A DNA stretch of 64,000 nt, taken from the NCBI RefSeq assembly GCF_019688735.1, contig NZ_JAIFYA010000001.1, positions 248,001 through 312,000 of the forward strand, in the 5' to 3' direction. Within the stretch, counting starts at the first letter, position 1, and every line of letters begins with the position of its first letter. Below are positions 24,049 to 31,934 of this stretch, in pieces. The translations under genes were made by a program, and so were the position numbers. This DNA comes from Thermosulfurimonas sp. F29. Its GTDB lineage: Bacteria > Desulfobacterota > Thermodesulfobacteria > Thermodesulfobacteriales > Thermodesulfobacteriaceae. The notes under the pieces were generated by a model that worked only from the letters and a program-made list of their open reading frames with translations, was not told where the DNA came from and did no database searches.

Positions 24049-25059
24049 GTGATCAGGATCGCTCTAGATGTGATGGGGGGCGACCACGCCCCCCGGGAGA
24101 TCCTGGCCGGAGCCCACCGGGCCCTCCGGGAGAGCCGGGATCTCTTCGTGTACCTGGTGGGCACGGAGGAGGCCCTTTCCGCCTTCCCCGACCACGAACG
24201 GGTGGAGAAGGTACCCGCCCCGGAATGGGTGGAAATGGACGAGACCCCCAGCGAAGCCCTGCGGAGGAAACCCCGTTCTTCCATCCGCCGGGCCTTTGAG
24301 CTGGTAAAAGAGGGACGGGCCGGGGCGGTGGTGAGCGCGGGAAACTCGGGAGTAACCTACGCCTGTGCCCTTTTCCTTCTGGGAAGACTGCCCGGGGTGT
24401 CCCGTCCGGCCATCGCCACGGTGCTTCCCACGCTGAAGAATCCCGCGGTGCTGATCGACGCCGGCGCCAATGTGGACTGCAAGCCCAACCATCTCCTCCA
24501 GTTCGCCATCATGGGGGCGCTCTTTTCGGAGAAGATCCTGGGGCTCAGGGCTCCCCGGGTGGGGCTTCTTTCCATAGGGGAGGAGGGGGGCAAGGGGAAC
24601 TTCCTGGTAAAGAGAGCGCACAGTCTCCTTGAGGAAAGTTCCCTCAACTACATAGGGAATGTGGAGGGGCGGCACATCTATTCCGGTGAGGCCGAGGTCA
24701 TCGTGTGTGACGGATTCGTGGGGAACATCTGCCTCAAGGTCTCGGAGGGGGTGGCCGAGGCCCTTGCCGAAATGCTCAGGCGGGAAGTGAGGCGCGACCC
24801 TCTGGCCGTGCTGGGATTCGGTCTGGCCCGGAGGGCGCTCAACCGATTCCGGCGCCGAACGGACTGGCGGGAATACGGGGGGGCGCCGCTTCTCGGGGTG
24901 AACGGCGTGGTCATTATCGGACACGGTCGGTCCGACGCCCGGGCCGTCCGCAACGCCATCTTCACGGCCAGGCGCTTCGTGGAAATGGGTCTGGTGGAGA
25001 AGTTAAAGGAAGCCCTGGATCGTCGGAAACATCCCTCGGACCTTCAGGCCATCTCATGA
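24049..25059 (+). CDS. plsX: Phosphate acyltransferase PlsX
   Basis: 336 residues starting at GTG. It makes acyl-phosphate from acyl-ACP and phosphate for phospholipid synthesis. IALDVMGGDHAP near the N-terminus, GAVVSAGNSGVTYA (about 95-108), DAGANVDCKPNHL and CDGFVGNI are all PlsX signatures. Length is normal. It overlaps fabH by 4 bp. Confidence 0.97.
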   Translation: MIRIALDVMGGDHAPREILAGAHRALRESRDLFVYLVGTEEALSAFPDHERVEKVPAPEWVEMDETPSEALRRKPRSSIRRAFELVKEGRAGAVVSAGNSGVTYACALFLLGRLPGVSRPAIATVLPTLKNPAVLIDAGANVDCKPNHLLQFAIMGALFSEKILGLRAPRVGLLSIGEEGGKGNFLVKRAHSLLEESSLNYIGNVEGRHIYSGEAEVIVCDGFVGNICLKVSEGVAEALAEMLRREVRRDPLAVLGFGLARRALNRFRRRTDWREYGGAPLLGVNGVVIIGHGRSDARAVRNAIFTARRFVEMGLVEKLKEALDRRKHPSDLQAIS

Positions 25060-26045
25060 GGAAAGCCGGAGCCTTTATTCTGGGAACCGGGCGGGCGCTG
25101 CCCTCGAGAGTGCTCACCAATCAGGATCTGGAAAGGATGGTGGACACCTCGGACGAATGGATCACGCAGCGCACCGGCATCAAGGAAAGGCGCATCGTGG
25201 GGGAAGGGGAATCCAACAGTCGGCTGGCCACCACCGCCGCCCGCAGGGCCCTCTCCCGGGCCGGGGTCTCCCCGGAGGACCTGGACCTCATCATCGTGGC
25301 CACCCTCACCCCGGACTACCTCATGCCCTCGGTGGCGGTGCTGGTGCAGCAGGCTCTGGGAGCCAGACGCGCCGGGGCCTTCGATCTCTCGGCCACCTGT
25401 TCGGGTTTTCTCTACGCCCTTTCCATAGCCGACAAGTTCGTGCGGGAGGACCCGAAACGCAAGATCCTGGTCATCGGAAGCGAGGTCCTTTCCCACAAGA
25501 CCAACTGGGAGGACCGGACCACCTGCGTCCTTTTTGGGGACGGGGCCGGGGCCGCGGTGGTCACGGGATCCCCGGACGGTGAAAGAGGGGTGCTTTCCAC
25601 CCACCTCCACGCCGACGGCTCCCTGTGGCACCTCCTCACCCTCAAGGGGTGCGGTTCCCTGTATCCCCCGTGTGATCCCCGCATCCCCCGCGAGGACTAC
25701 TTCATCCGCATGCAGGGACGGGAGGTCTTCAAACAGGCCGTGCGGGCCATGGAAGCCGTGGCCATGGAGGCCCTTGAGACCGCCGGGGTGGCCCCCGGGG
25801 AACTGGACCTTCTCATCCCTCATCAGGCCAACATCCGCATAATAGAATACCTCCGGGAACGGCTGGAACTTCCGCCGGAAAAGGTCTTCGTAAACATACA
25901 CCGCTACGGCAACACTTCAGCGGCCAGCATCCCCATCGCTCTCGACGAGGCCCTGGAGGAGGGGCGACTTAAAGAAGGCGATCTCGTCCTCATGGTCTCG
26001 TTCGGGGGGGGCTTCACCTGGGCCTCCGTGCTGATGCGGTGGTAA
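25056..26045 (+). CDS. fabH: 3-oxoacyl-ACP synthase III
   Basis: 329-residue condensing enzyme that starts fatty-acid synthesis from an acyl-CoA and malonyl-ACP. The catalytic triad is visible: Cys115 in DLSATCSGF, His in PHQANIR (near 253) and Asn in RYGNTSAAS (near 283). DTSDEWITQRTGI at about 30-42 is typical. Its 3' end overlaps the convergent pseudouridine synthase gene by 32 bp, so the two messages would be complementary at their ends. Confidence 0.97.
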   Translation: MRKAGAFILGTGRALPSRVLTNQDLERMVDTSDEWITQRTGIKERRIVGEGESNSRLATTAARRALSRAGVSPEDLDLIIVATLTPDYLMPSVAVLVQQALGARRAGAFDLSATCSGFLYALSIADKFVREDPKRKILVIGSEVLSHKTNWEDRTTCVLFGDGAGAAVVTGSPDGERGVLSTHLHADGSLWHLLTLKGCGSLYPPCDPRIPREDYFIRMQGREVFKQAVRAMEAVAMEALETAGVAPGELDLLIPHQANIRIIEYLRERLELPPEKVFVNIHRYGNTSAASIPIALDEALEEGRLKEGDLVLMVSFGGGFTWASVLMRW

Positions 26046-26745
26046 GTTTCAGTCTCTGAATCTCTTCCGGACTAAGTTTCCGGAATTCTCCCGGGCGCAG
26101 GTGGCCGAGTTCCAGAGGACCGAAGCGCACCCTTTTCAGGCCGATCACCTCAAACCCCAGGGCCCGAAACATGCGTTTTATTTGATGATGCCGGCCCTCG
26201 AAGAGGGTTATTTCGAGAAGAGTGTCCTCCTCGCCTCTTTCCAGGATCCGGGCCCGGGCCGGAAGGGTCCTCCGGCCGTCCAGGACGAACCCCTCCTCAA
26301 AGGCGCGAAGCTTCTCCTCCGGAAACTCACCTCTTACCCGGACCCGGTAGACCCGGGGAACGCGATACCTGGGGTGAAGGAGCCTGTGGGCCAGTTCCCC
26401 GTCGTCGGTTACGAGGAGGAGCCCTTCGGCATCCCGATCGAGTCGGCCCACCGGGAAAAGCCTTTCGGCCCGGGGCACATCCCGGAAAAACTCCATTACC
26501 GTGGGATGAGGATCACGGGTGGAGGTCACATAGCCCCGGGGCTTGTAAAGGAGAAAGTACCGGGGTCCCTGAGGAGTGGGTACCGGTTCTCCGTCCAGGG
26601 TCACCTCCTCGCCGGGCCGGACCCGATAGGCGGGATCCCGCACCCGCCTTCCGTTTACGGTCACACGGCCCTTAAGGATCAGCTTTTTCACCTCCCTGCG
26701 GGAGCCCAGCCCGGCTTCGGCGAGGAAACGATCCAGGCGCATCAC
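26014..26745 (-). CDS. RsuA/RluB-family rRNA pseudouridine synthase
   Basis: 243 residues. An S4 RNA-binding domain (about 1-60, RLDRFLAEAGLGSRREV) precedes a catalytic domain with the conserved GRLDRDAEGLLL (about 99-110) that contains the nucleophilic Asp, and the C-terminal GRHHQIKRMF motif. Distinguishing 23S RluB from 16S RsuA needs alignment; the basic C-terminal tail is short. It overlaps the MEMO-family gene upstream by 4 bp and fabH at the other end. Confidence 0.92.
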   Translation of the reverse strand: MMRLDRFLAEAGLGSRREVKKLILKGRVTVNGRRVRDPAYRVRPGEEVTLDGEPVPTPQGPRYFLLYKPRGYVTSTRDPHPTVMEFFRDVPRAERLFPVGRLDRDAEGLLLVTDDGELAHRLLHPRYRVPRVYRVRVRGEFPEEKLRAFEEGFVLDGRRTLPARARILERGEEDTLLEITLFEGRHHQIKRMFRALGFEVIGLKRVRFGPLELGHLRPGEFRKLSPEEIQRLKLTTASARRPR

Positions 26746-27935
26746 CGGTAAATTCCCGCCGCAGCGATGGAGACGAGAGAACCCGGACCGAAGGGCACCG
26801 CCTCCTGGTGATATATTTCCCCCCGCAGATCCAGACCGGAAAGCATCCGGGCCGTAAAGAGGAGAACGCTCAGTCCACAGATCTTGAAGGGGAGACTTTG
26901 CCGGGCTTCGAGGAAAAACCGCGGGTAATCCCCGGAAAACAGGGCCTCAAGGAGGGCTCGATCCCGGCGGAGGGCCTCGCGGCCTTCCCTTTCGCCCGCC
27001 GGGAAGGGATCACCGTACCGGAGGCCCAGATGGGCAAAGTCTATGCCCAGCACCAGACAGGTGCGTTCGTCCAGGAGTTTCCGAAGGGCGGAAAGCCATT
27101 CCCGGTAAAGAGGTTCCGCCTCAAAGGGGTCCCTTCCCTCGGAGAGGTAACCCTCCACCGGTCCGAAAAGGATGGGCACCACCCTGAAGTCCGCGAAACG
27201 ATACCTCAGAAACAGGGCCTGGAATTCCAGCGAGTGTTCGTTTCGGTGAGAGAAGTGGTCGGGGAAGGGGCGGGAGACCCTCCGGCACAGGAAGTCCACC
27301 GCCTCCCGGTCCACCGGCACGACCCCGAGGGGGGTGTCCATGTCCTTGGTGAGCACCGAGAGGGGATGGGACAGGTGATGACCGGTTCCGAAAAGAAGCA
27401 CCCGGGCTCCCCGGGGAAGAGAAAGAGCCCGGTAGGCCGCGGCGAAGCCCCGGGCCCCAGAGGAGAGGTCGAGGTGCGGGGCCACCAGCACCCGGGGGGC
27501 CTGCCGGGGCGAAGGGACCTCGCGGGCCAGGATCCCCTCCAGAAACTTCCTGAGAGCCTCCGGTTCGGCGGGATAGGAACGGCCGGCGCAGGCGGGGGGA
27601 CGAACGGAGGCGTTGCGCCAGGAAGCCTCCGCGGCCTCCCGGAGACGCTCGAAGGTCTCCCCCTCCAGGAAACCGCAGGCCTCCAGTCTCTCCACCAGGG
27701 AAACGACCTCCTCGAGCATGACCAGGCGTCCCAGAGTGCGGGTAGCGGCGGCCTGAAGGTCCCGCAGGTCGTGCCGACCGTCCATCAGAGAGAGAAGGGG
27801 AGCCAGCACCCGGGGAACCACCAGGAATTCCTCGCTGTAGCCCAGGGGATCGCGGAGAATGAGGGAGGGTCGCCCCTCCCATTCCACCGGAACCACATCC
27901 AGAGGCCGCAGGCAGGGGGTAAAGTCCGGTCTCAT
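26742..27935 (-). CDS. MEMO-family protein (AmmeMemoRadiSam system B) with N-terminal extension
   Basis: 397 residues. From about residue 112 the MEMO domain begins (PPACAGRSYP, then VLVAPHLDLSSGARG and GTGHHLSH); several conserved His and Asp residues line up with the metal-site residues of human MEMO1. Before it lie about 110 residues with a PqqD-like or winged-helix character (VVPRVLAPLLSLMDGRHDL). Bacterial MEMO proteins often occur with an AMMECR1 protein and a radical SAM enzyme, but neither is in the window. Function remains unknown. It overlaps the ParB-like gene by 4 bp. Confidence 0.82.
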   Translation of the reverse strand: MRPDFTPCLRPLDVVPVEWEGRPSLILRDPLGYSEEFLVVPRVLAPLLSLMDGRHDLRDLQAAATRTLGRLVMLEEVVSLVERLEACGFLEGETFERLREAAEASWRNASVRPPACAGRSYPAEPEALRKFLEGILAREVPSPRQAPRVLVAPHLDLSSGARGFAAAYRALSLPRGARVLLFGTGHHLSHPLSVLTKDMDTPLGVVPVDREAVDFLCRRVSRPFPDHFSHRNEHSLEFQALFLRYRFADFRVVPILFGPVEGYLSEGRDPFEAEPLYREWLSALRKLLDERTCLVLGIDFAHLGLRYGDPFPAGEREGREALRRDRALLEALFSGDYPRFFLEARQSLPFKICGLSVLLFTARMLSGLDLRGEIYHQEAVPFGPGSLVSIAAAGIYR

Positions 27936-28714
27936 TCCATCCCGCCGAAGTCCGTCGGCCCGAGCTCCCGTACGGCCTCCTTCACCCGGGAAAGGGCGTC
28001 GTAATACTCGTCCTCTATGGTGCGCACCCGTACTCCGTAGGCCCGCTGTACGGCCTTGCGCACGATCTCTCCCTTGAGCAGCGCATTGGTCCAGCCCAGT
28101 TCGGCGTACTTGGCGTTCACCTCCTGGTTCAGGTCAACCAGGGCCTGAGCCCGGCGGCGCCGCTCCTCGGCGGCCTCCGAAAGGGGTTCCTCAAGGAAAC
28201 GGTCGATCTTCGCCAGCAGGCTCTCGTAGAAACTGGCCGGGAACCGATTTTCCATTTCCTCCAGCACGAAACCGAAGGTGAGAAACTGGGGTTCCTTGAA
28301 GTAGGTGAAGAGATCGGCCTCAATGGTCTCGGGATTTTCCCGCAGGAACTCCTGAAAGAGCCGGTAGGCCTGCCGGGACTTTTCCTTCACATTCGGGGGT
28401 TTTTCGGTGTTGAACTCCAGGATGCTGAGGTAGAGCTCCTCCGGAGCCACCACCGCCACCACCTCTCTGGCTCCCAGATCCCGCAGGGCCTCCAGACGGT
28501 GCTGACCGTCCACCACATAGTAAGCCCCCTCGTGGGGACACACGATTATGGGGGTGATGAATCCCAGCTTCTCGATGGCGAGCTCCAGGTGCTTCTTCAG
28601 GCCCTCGGAAATGTCTCTCTGGAAGGGGGGAACCTTTACCTCGTCTATTTCGAACACCGCAAGCCTCAGAGGTTGCCTTTTCACCGGATCCTCAAAACGG
28701 GCCAGCTCCCGCAT
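27932..28714 (-). CDS. ParB/Srx-fold DNA-binding-like protein
   Basis: 260 residues from the ATG at 28714 (GGAGGGGTGGCC upstream). Residues 15-105 carry a ParB N-terminal domain: VKVPPFQRDI, ITPIIVCP, YYVVDGQHRLEALRDLG. The VDGQHR motif is the nucleotide-binding signature of the ParB/Srx fold (CTPase in true ParB). The rest is helical and lacks an obvious helix-turn-helix. No parA is nearby, so it is probably not a chromosome partition protein. It is coupled to the MEMO gene. Confidence 0.8.
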   Translation of the reverse strand: MRELARFEDPVKRQPLRLAVFEIDEVKVPPFQRDISEGLKKHLELAIEKLGFITPIIVCPHEGAYYVVDGQHRLEALRDLGAREVVAVVAPEELYLSILEFNTEKPPNVKEKSRQAYRLFQEFLRENPETIEADLFTYFKEPQFLTFGFVLEEMENRFPASFYESLLAKIDRFLEEPLSEAAEERRRRAQALVDLNQEVNAKYAELGWTNALLKGEIVRKAVQRAYGVRVRTIEDEYYDALSRVKEAVRELGPTDFGGME

Positions 28715-28728
28715 GGCCACCCCTCCCT

Positions 28729-28962
28729 CTAAATGGTCCGGTCCACGATGAGCCCCCGGTAAAACCTCTCTGGTTCGGTAAAATGTCGGTAATACCCCTG
28801 GGGGCTTTTTCCCCACAGGACGAATTCCGGAGGCGTCCCCGCCGCCCCGGCACCCGCTCTTCGGATGCCCTGCGGGGGCCCCTTATAAGGGGTAAACATT
28901 CCATCCCGGAAGTAAAGGGGGGAGGAAAGAGCCATGTTGAGGATCTTCAAAAACCCGTTCAT
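28729..28962 (-). CDS. Small protein of unknown function before the ParB-like gene
   Basis: A 77-residue reading frame that ends 14 bp before the ParB-like gene. It is Gly/Pro-rich in the middle and aromatic-rich at the end (YYRHFTEPERFYRGL), with codon use like the neighbours. There is no clear ribosome site at the ATG at 28962; a second ATG lies ten codons later. No family recognised. It may be real but could be chance. Confidence 0.4.
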   Translation of the reverse strand: MNGFLKILNMALSSPLYFRDGMFTPYKGPPQGIRRAGAGAAGTPPEFVLWGKSPQGYYRHFTEPERFYRGLIVDRTI

Positions 28963-28967
28963 GGGAT

Positions 28968-28994
28968 TAAAGTTTTGGGAGGTCCTGCCGATAT
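28968..28994 (+). promoter_or_regulatory. Sigma-28 (FliA) flagellar promoter
   Basis: TAAAGTTT (28968-28975), an 11-base spacer and GCCGATAT (28987-28994) match the sigma-28 consensus TAAAGTTT-N11-GCCGATAA at all but one base. Transcription would start near 29001, 28 bases before a 56-residue FlgM-like gene, with flgM next. Confidence 0.9.
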
Positions 28995-29028
28995 TAAATA
29001 ATAGAAGAGGTGCGGGTGCAAGAGGACC

Positions 29029-29199
29029 ATGAGCATAAACTTTCCTGATCTGAAAGAGGTTATTAAAATATACGAGAGGAAAGGGTTAAAGAGTCCTCTT
29101 TTGCGCAAAAAGGAGGTTGAGCGCTCGGAGGATCGGGTGAGCATTTCGGAGGAAGCGCGTCGGAAGCTTGCCGAAATTCAATCCCGGGAAGGAGAATAG
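29029..29199 (+). CDS. 56-residue FlgM-like small protein
   Basis: Short reading frame from the ATG at 29029 to TAG at 29197-29199, directly behind the sigma-28 promoter and 2 bp before flgM. It is charged and helical, and its middle part EDRVSISEEARRKLAE resembles the linker segment of FlgM proteins (DRV-x-x-S-x-x-A). It lacks the C-terminal sigma-binding helices. It may be a truncated FlgM relative or another flagellar regulator. The ribosome site AGAGGA is close to the start. Confidence 0.65.
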   Translation: MSINFPDLKEVIKIYERKGLKSPLLRKKEVERSEDRVSISEEARRKLAEIQSREGE

Positions 29200-29201
29200 C
29201 C

Positions 29202-29513
29202 ATGAAGGTAAAAGATGTACTTCCCTACCTGCAGACCCCGGCCAGGGGGGTGGAGCGTTCCGGGAAGGGGCCGCGGCCGGAGCGGGTTCCGTCCGGTCGT
29301 CCGGAAAACACCGTCACCGAAGCGGGCGACAGGGTGGAATTGCGGTCGCGGCGGATGGTAGAGGAGGCCCGCAACCGGGCCCAGGAGATACCCGAGGTGC
29401 GGGAGGAGAAGGTGGAGGCCCTCCGGCGGCAAATAGAAAGCGGGGCCTATCGGGTGGCCCCGGAGAAGGTGGCCCGGGCCATGCTCGCCGACCTTCTCCG
29501 GGACATTTACTGA
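29202..29513 (+). CDS. flgM: Anti-sigma-28 factor FlgM
   Basis: 103 residues with a disordered, Pro/Gly/Arg-rich N-terminal half and a C-terminal half matching FlgM: DRVELRSR, then VREEKVEALRRQIESGAY and EKVARAMLADLLRDI, the helices that hold sigma-28. FlgM keeps FliA inactive until the hook-basal body is complete and FlgM is exported. The ribosome site AAGGAG lies 9 bases before the ATG. Transcription from a sigma-28 promoter is the expected autoregulatory loop. No other flagellar gene is in the window. Confidence 0.9.
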   Translation: MKVKDVLPYLQTPARGVERSGKGPRPERVPSGRPENTVTEAGDRVELRSRRMVEEARNRAQEIPEVREEKVEALRRQIESGAYRVAPEKVARAMLADLLRDIY

Positions 29514-31583
29514 TTAATCCTTGACCTCCTCGCCCAGGTTGGCCTGAGCCTCCCGGGGGCTGTACTCCTCGAGGGGTTTCACCACGAAGAGGAGCTGCCC
29601 CTCCACCACGCTTTCGTTCACCTTCACGCAGATCTCCTCGATCACGCAGTCGAAGGGCGCATAGACCGGGGTCTCCATCTTCATGGCCTCGAGGTTGGCG
29701 ATCTCCTCGCCCTTGTGATAGATGTCGCCCACCTTGAGTTCGCCCCGCTTGGGGTTACCCAGACGCCACACATTCCCCTTGATGGGGGAGCCGATCTCGT
29801 TCGGACCCTTGGCCATGCGCACCTCTTTCTTCTTCACGCGCGGAGTGGCCACCTCGAAGACCCGGGTCTTGTTGTTGATCTTCACCACCACATGCACGAC
29901 CCCGTCGTGCTCCGCTCCCACCGAGACCAGCTCGATGGTGTAGGGCTTGCCCTGAAAGGTGAACTCCACTTTATCCCCGGGTTTGCGCAGGCCGTAGCGA
30001 AAGACCGGCGTGGGCAGTACATAGGAAGCCTCGCCGTACTTTTCGAAGAACTCGAAAAACCCCAGGGCGTCCTTGGGGTGCATGAGATAGATGATGAACT
30101 CCTCCTCCGTGGGTTCCCGGCCCAGCTTTTCCTTGAGTTCGGCAAAGGCCTTATCCAGATCGAGCTCCGGCACGGTCTCAAGCGGACTCTCCTCCGTGCG
30201 CTCGGAGAGTTTCTCCTGCCACTGATCCCCGAAAGCACTCCGATAGACCCACTCGTCCGGCCAACCCGCAGGCAACCGCCCGTACTTTCCCAGGATGAGG
30301 TTCTTGAAGTCCCCGGGGGCGGTCTTAAAGAGCTCGAGGAGTTCCTCTTTCTCCTCCTCGCTCATGGCTTCGAAGTCACCGTTCTTCTCCTCCACGAAAC
30401 GCCGCAGGAGGTCCAGGATGTGACGCACCCCGGCCTCGCCGTGTTCCTTGGCGTAGCGGTTGACTATACCCGAACAGGTCACCCAGGTGATCTGCGAGCC
30501 GGGCGTAACATCGAAATACTTCACGATGCGGTTGTAGTAGGACATGAGCTCGAGGATGTAGGGCATGAGGTGCAGAAAGCCGTTCTTCTCCGCCTGTTCG
30601 AAGGAGGAGGGAAAGGCTCCGCCGGGCATACGGTGCTTGACCACCGTGTAGTCGAAGCCCTTGAAGGGAGACTCCGCCCAGTCGTAGTAATTGATCCAGT
30701 CCCGCACCTTCTGGACCGCCAGTTCCGCAAGCCGGGGGTTGAGGTTCACCCTGAAGCCGGCCTCGGTGAGATAGGCGTAGGCCGAGAGCATGGGAGGCTG
30801 GCCGTAGAACCGACAGAGGGAATCCTCCTCCACATCTATGATCTTCACCCCGGCCTCCACCGCGGCGAGATAGGCCGGAAGGGCCAGGCCGTCGGTGGCG
30901 TGCCGGTGATAGTGGATCACCAGATCCGGATACTTGTCCTTGATGGCCGAGACCAGGCTGCGGATGCGCTCGGGGCTGCCCACCCCGGCCATGTCCTTGA
31001 TGCAGAGGATGATCTCGTCGGTTCCCCCGCACAGGGCCACGATCTCGTCCACCACCCGGAGGTAGTAGGCGTTGTCGGCCCACTCGGCGTCGGTGAAGGA
31101 GATGGCCGGCTCGAAGAGCTTGCCCCGTTTCATCACCACTTCGGCCACCGTGCGCATGTTCCGGATGTCGTTAAGAAACGAGAAACAGCGCCAGAGGTCG
31201 ATGTCCACCCGCGAGACCACATACTCGATGACATTCCGGGGATAGGGCCGATAGCCCCAGAGGTTGGTCTCCCGGATCAGGGTCTGGAGCATGACATTGG
31301 GCATGAGACGGCGGTAGGTGCGCAGCTCCTCGAAGGGGCTCTCCCGCCGGTTCATGATCCCCACATGCCACCGGGCCCCGCCGTGACACTCCGCACTGAA
31401 AAGTCCCATCTCGTTGTAAATGGGGCACAGGGTCTTGAGGTCGATCAGGCGGTGTCGATTCTTGTAGTCGGACTGGCCGGCGTCGCGAAGAGAAGTGGAA
31501 GTAAAGAAGACGCGATCGCTTTCCCTCAAAATTTTTACGATTTCGGCGGGTTTCATGCCGGGTTTTATGCGAATGAGATCCAT
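29514..31583 (-). CDS. pycB: Pyruvate/oxaloacetate carboxylase biotin-carrying subunit (PycB/OadA type)
   Basis: 689 residues. An HMG-CoA-lyase-like TIM barrel holds SLRDAGQS (about 31-38), KDMAGVGSP and the metal site HRHATDG; a PYC/OADA domain follows; a C-terminal biotinyl domain carries the biotinylated Lys635 in EAMKMETP. It transfers carboxyl from carboxybiotin to pyruvate, or the reverse. Paired with the biotin carboxylase encoded 350 bp upstream, it should supply oxaloacetate. The ribosome site AAGGAGGGCCCC precedes the ATG. There is no OadG/OadB sodium-pump gene nearby, so a carboxylase role is favoured. Confidence 0.92.
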   Translation of the reverse strand: MDLIRIKPGMKPAEIVKILRESDRVFFTSTSLRDAGQSDYKNRHRLIDLKTLCPIYNEMGLFSAECHGGARWHVGIMNRRESPFEELRTYRRLMPNVMLQTLIRETNLWGYRPYPRNVIEYVVSRVDIDLWRCFSFLNDIRNMRTVAEVVMKRGKLFEPAISFTDAEWADNAYYLRVVDEIVALCGGTDEIILCIKDMAGVGSPERIRSLVSAIKDKYPDLVIHYHRHATDGLALPAYLAAVEAGVKIIDVEEDSLCRFYGQPPMLSAYAYLTEAGFRVNLNPRLAELAVQKVRDWINYYDWAESPFKGFDYTVVKHRMPGGAFPSSFEQAEKNGFLHLMPYILELMSYYNRIVKYFDVTPGSQITWVTCSGIVNRYAKEHGEAGVRHILDLLRRFVEEKNGDFEAMSEEEKEELLELFKTAPGDFKNLILGKYGRLPAGWPDEWVYRSAFGDQWQEKLSERTEESPLETVPELDLDKAFAELKEKLGREPTEEEFIIYLMHPKDALGFFEFFEKYGEASYVLPTPVFRYGLRKPGDKVEFTFQGKPYTIELVSVGAEHDGVVHVVVKINNKTRVFEVATPRVKKKEVRMAKGPNEIGSPIKGNVWRLGNPKRGELKVGDIYHKGEEIANLEAMKMETPVYAPFDCVIEEICVKVNESVVEGQLLFVVKPLEEYSPREAQANLGEEVKD

Positions 31584-31635
31584 GGGGCCCTCCTTTTCCG
31601 TTGATAGATGAAACCGGGCGTGATATTCTCGTCAT

Positions 31636-31824
31636 ATGTGGGAAAAAGTAGGAGATTACCTCCTGAAGGTAAGCCTTGTACTCCTGGCCACCCTGGTGCT
31701 GCAACCTCTTTTAAAACCGAGCTCGCGTCTGCTGGCCCTCTCCGGGGCACTGCTTTACCTTTTGACGGTAGGGGTAGGTTTCGTGGCCTTAAAAAAAGGG
31801 ATGATGGAGGAAGAAGATGTTTAG
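31636..31824 (+). CDS. Small two-span membrane protein
   Basis: 62 residues on the plus strand, between two minus-strand carboxylase genes. Hydrophobic segments at about 9-26 and 33-52 are separated by a short loop with SSR, and the tail is acidic (MMEEEDV). No ribosome site is visible before the ATG at 31636. Its last codons carry an excellent ribosome site for the next small gene, which overlaps it. No family recognised. Confidence 0.6.
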   Translation: MWEKVGDYLLKVSLVLLATLVLQPLLKPSSRLLALSGALLYLLTVGVGFVALKKGMMEEEDV

Positions 31825-31930
31825 CCTGTGGATGGCTTATGCGGCGGCCCTGGGGGGCATACTCATAGCCCTCTACTTCGGTTTTCGTACCGAACGGGAG
31901 AGGAAAAAGGCTCGCCTGTCTCATAATTGA
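31817..31930 (+). CDS. 37-residue single-span membrane protein
   Basis: Starts at an ATG at 31817 with GGAGGAAGAAG upstream and overlaps the previous small gene. One span (about 5-22, MAYAAALGGILIALYF) is followed by a basic, charged tail (RTERERKKAR). Shape and length are like CcmD or other small accessory subunits, but no partner is adjacent on this strand. It ends 4 bp before the convergent biotin carboxylase gene. Confidence 0.6.
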   Translation: MFSLWMAYAAALGGILIALYFGFRTERERKKARLSHN

Positions 31931-31934
31931 TCCC

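Noticed and set aside
29514-31583. Oxaloacetate decarboxylase sodium pump alpha subunit
   Set aside because: No OadB or OadG gene is present and a biotin carboxylase gene is close by, which favours pyruvate carboxylase; the name remains family-based.
29715-31604. Plus-strand frame of 629 codons opposite pycB
   Set aside because: It is a shadow of the conserved carboxylase gene; the protein is repetitive in His, Gly, Leu and Val and resembles nothing.
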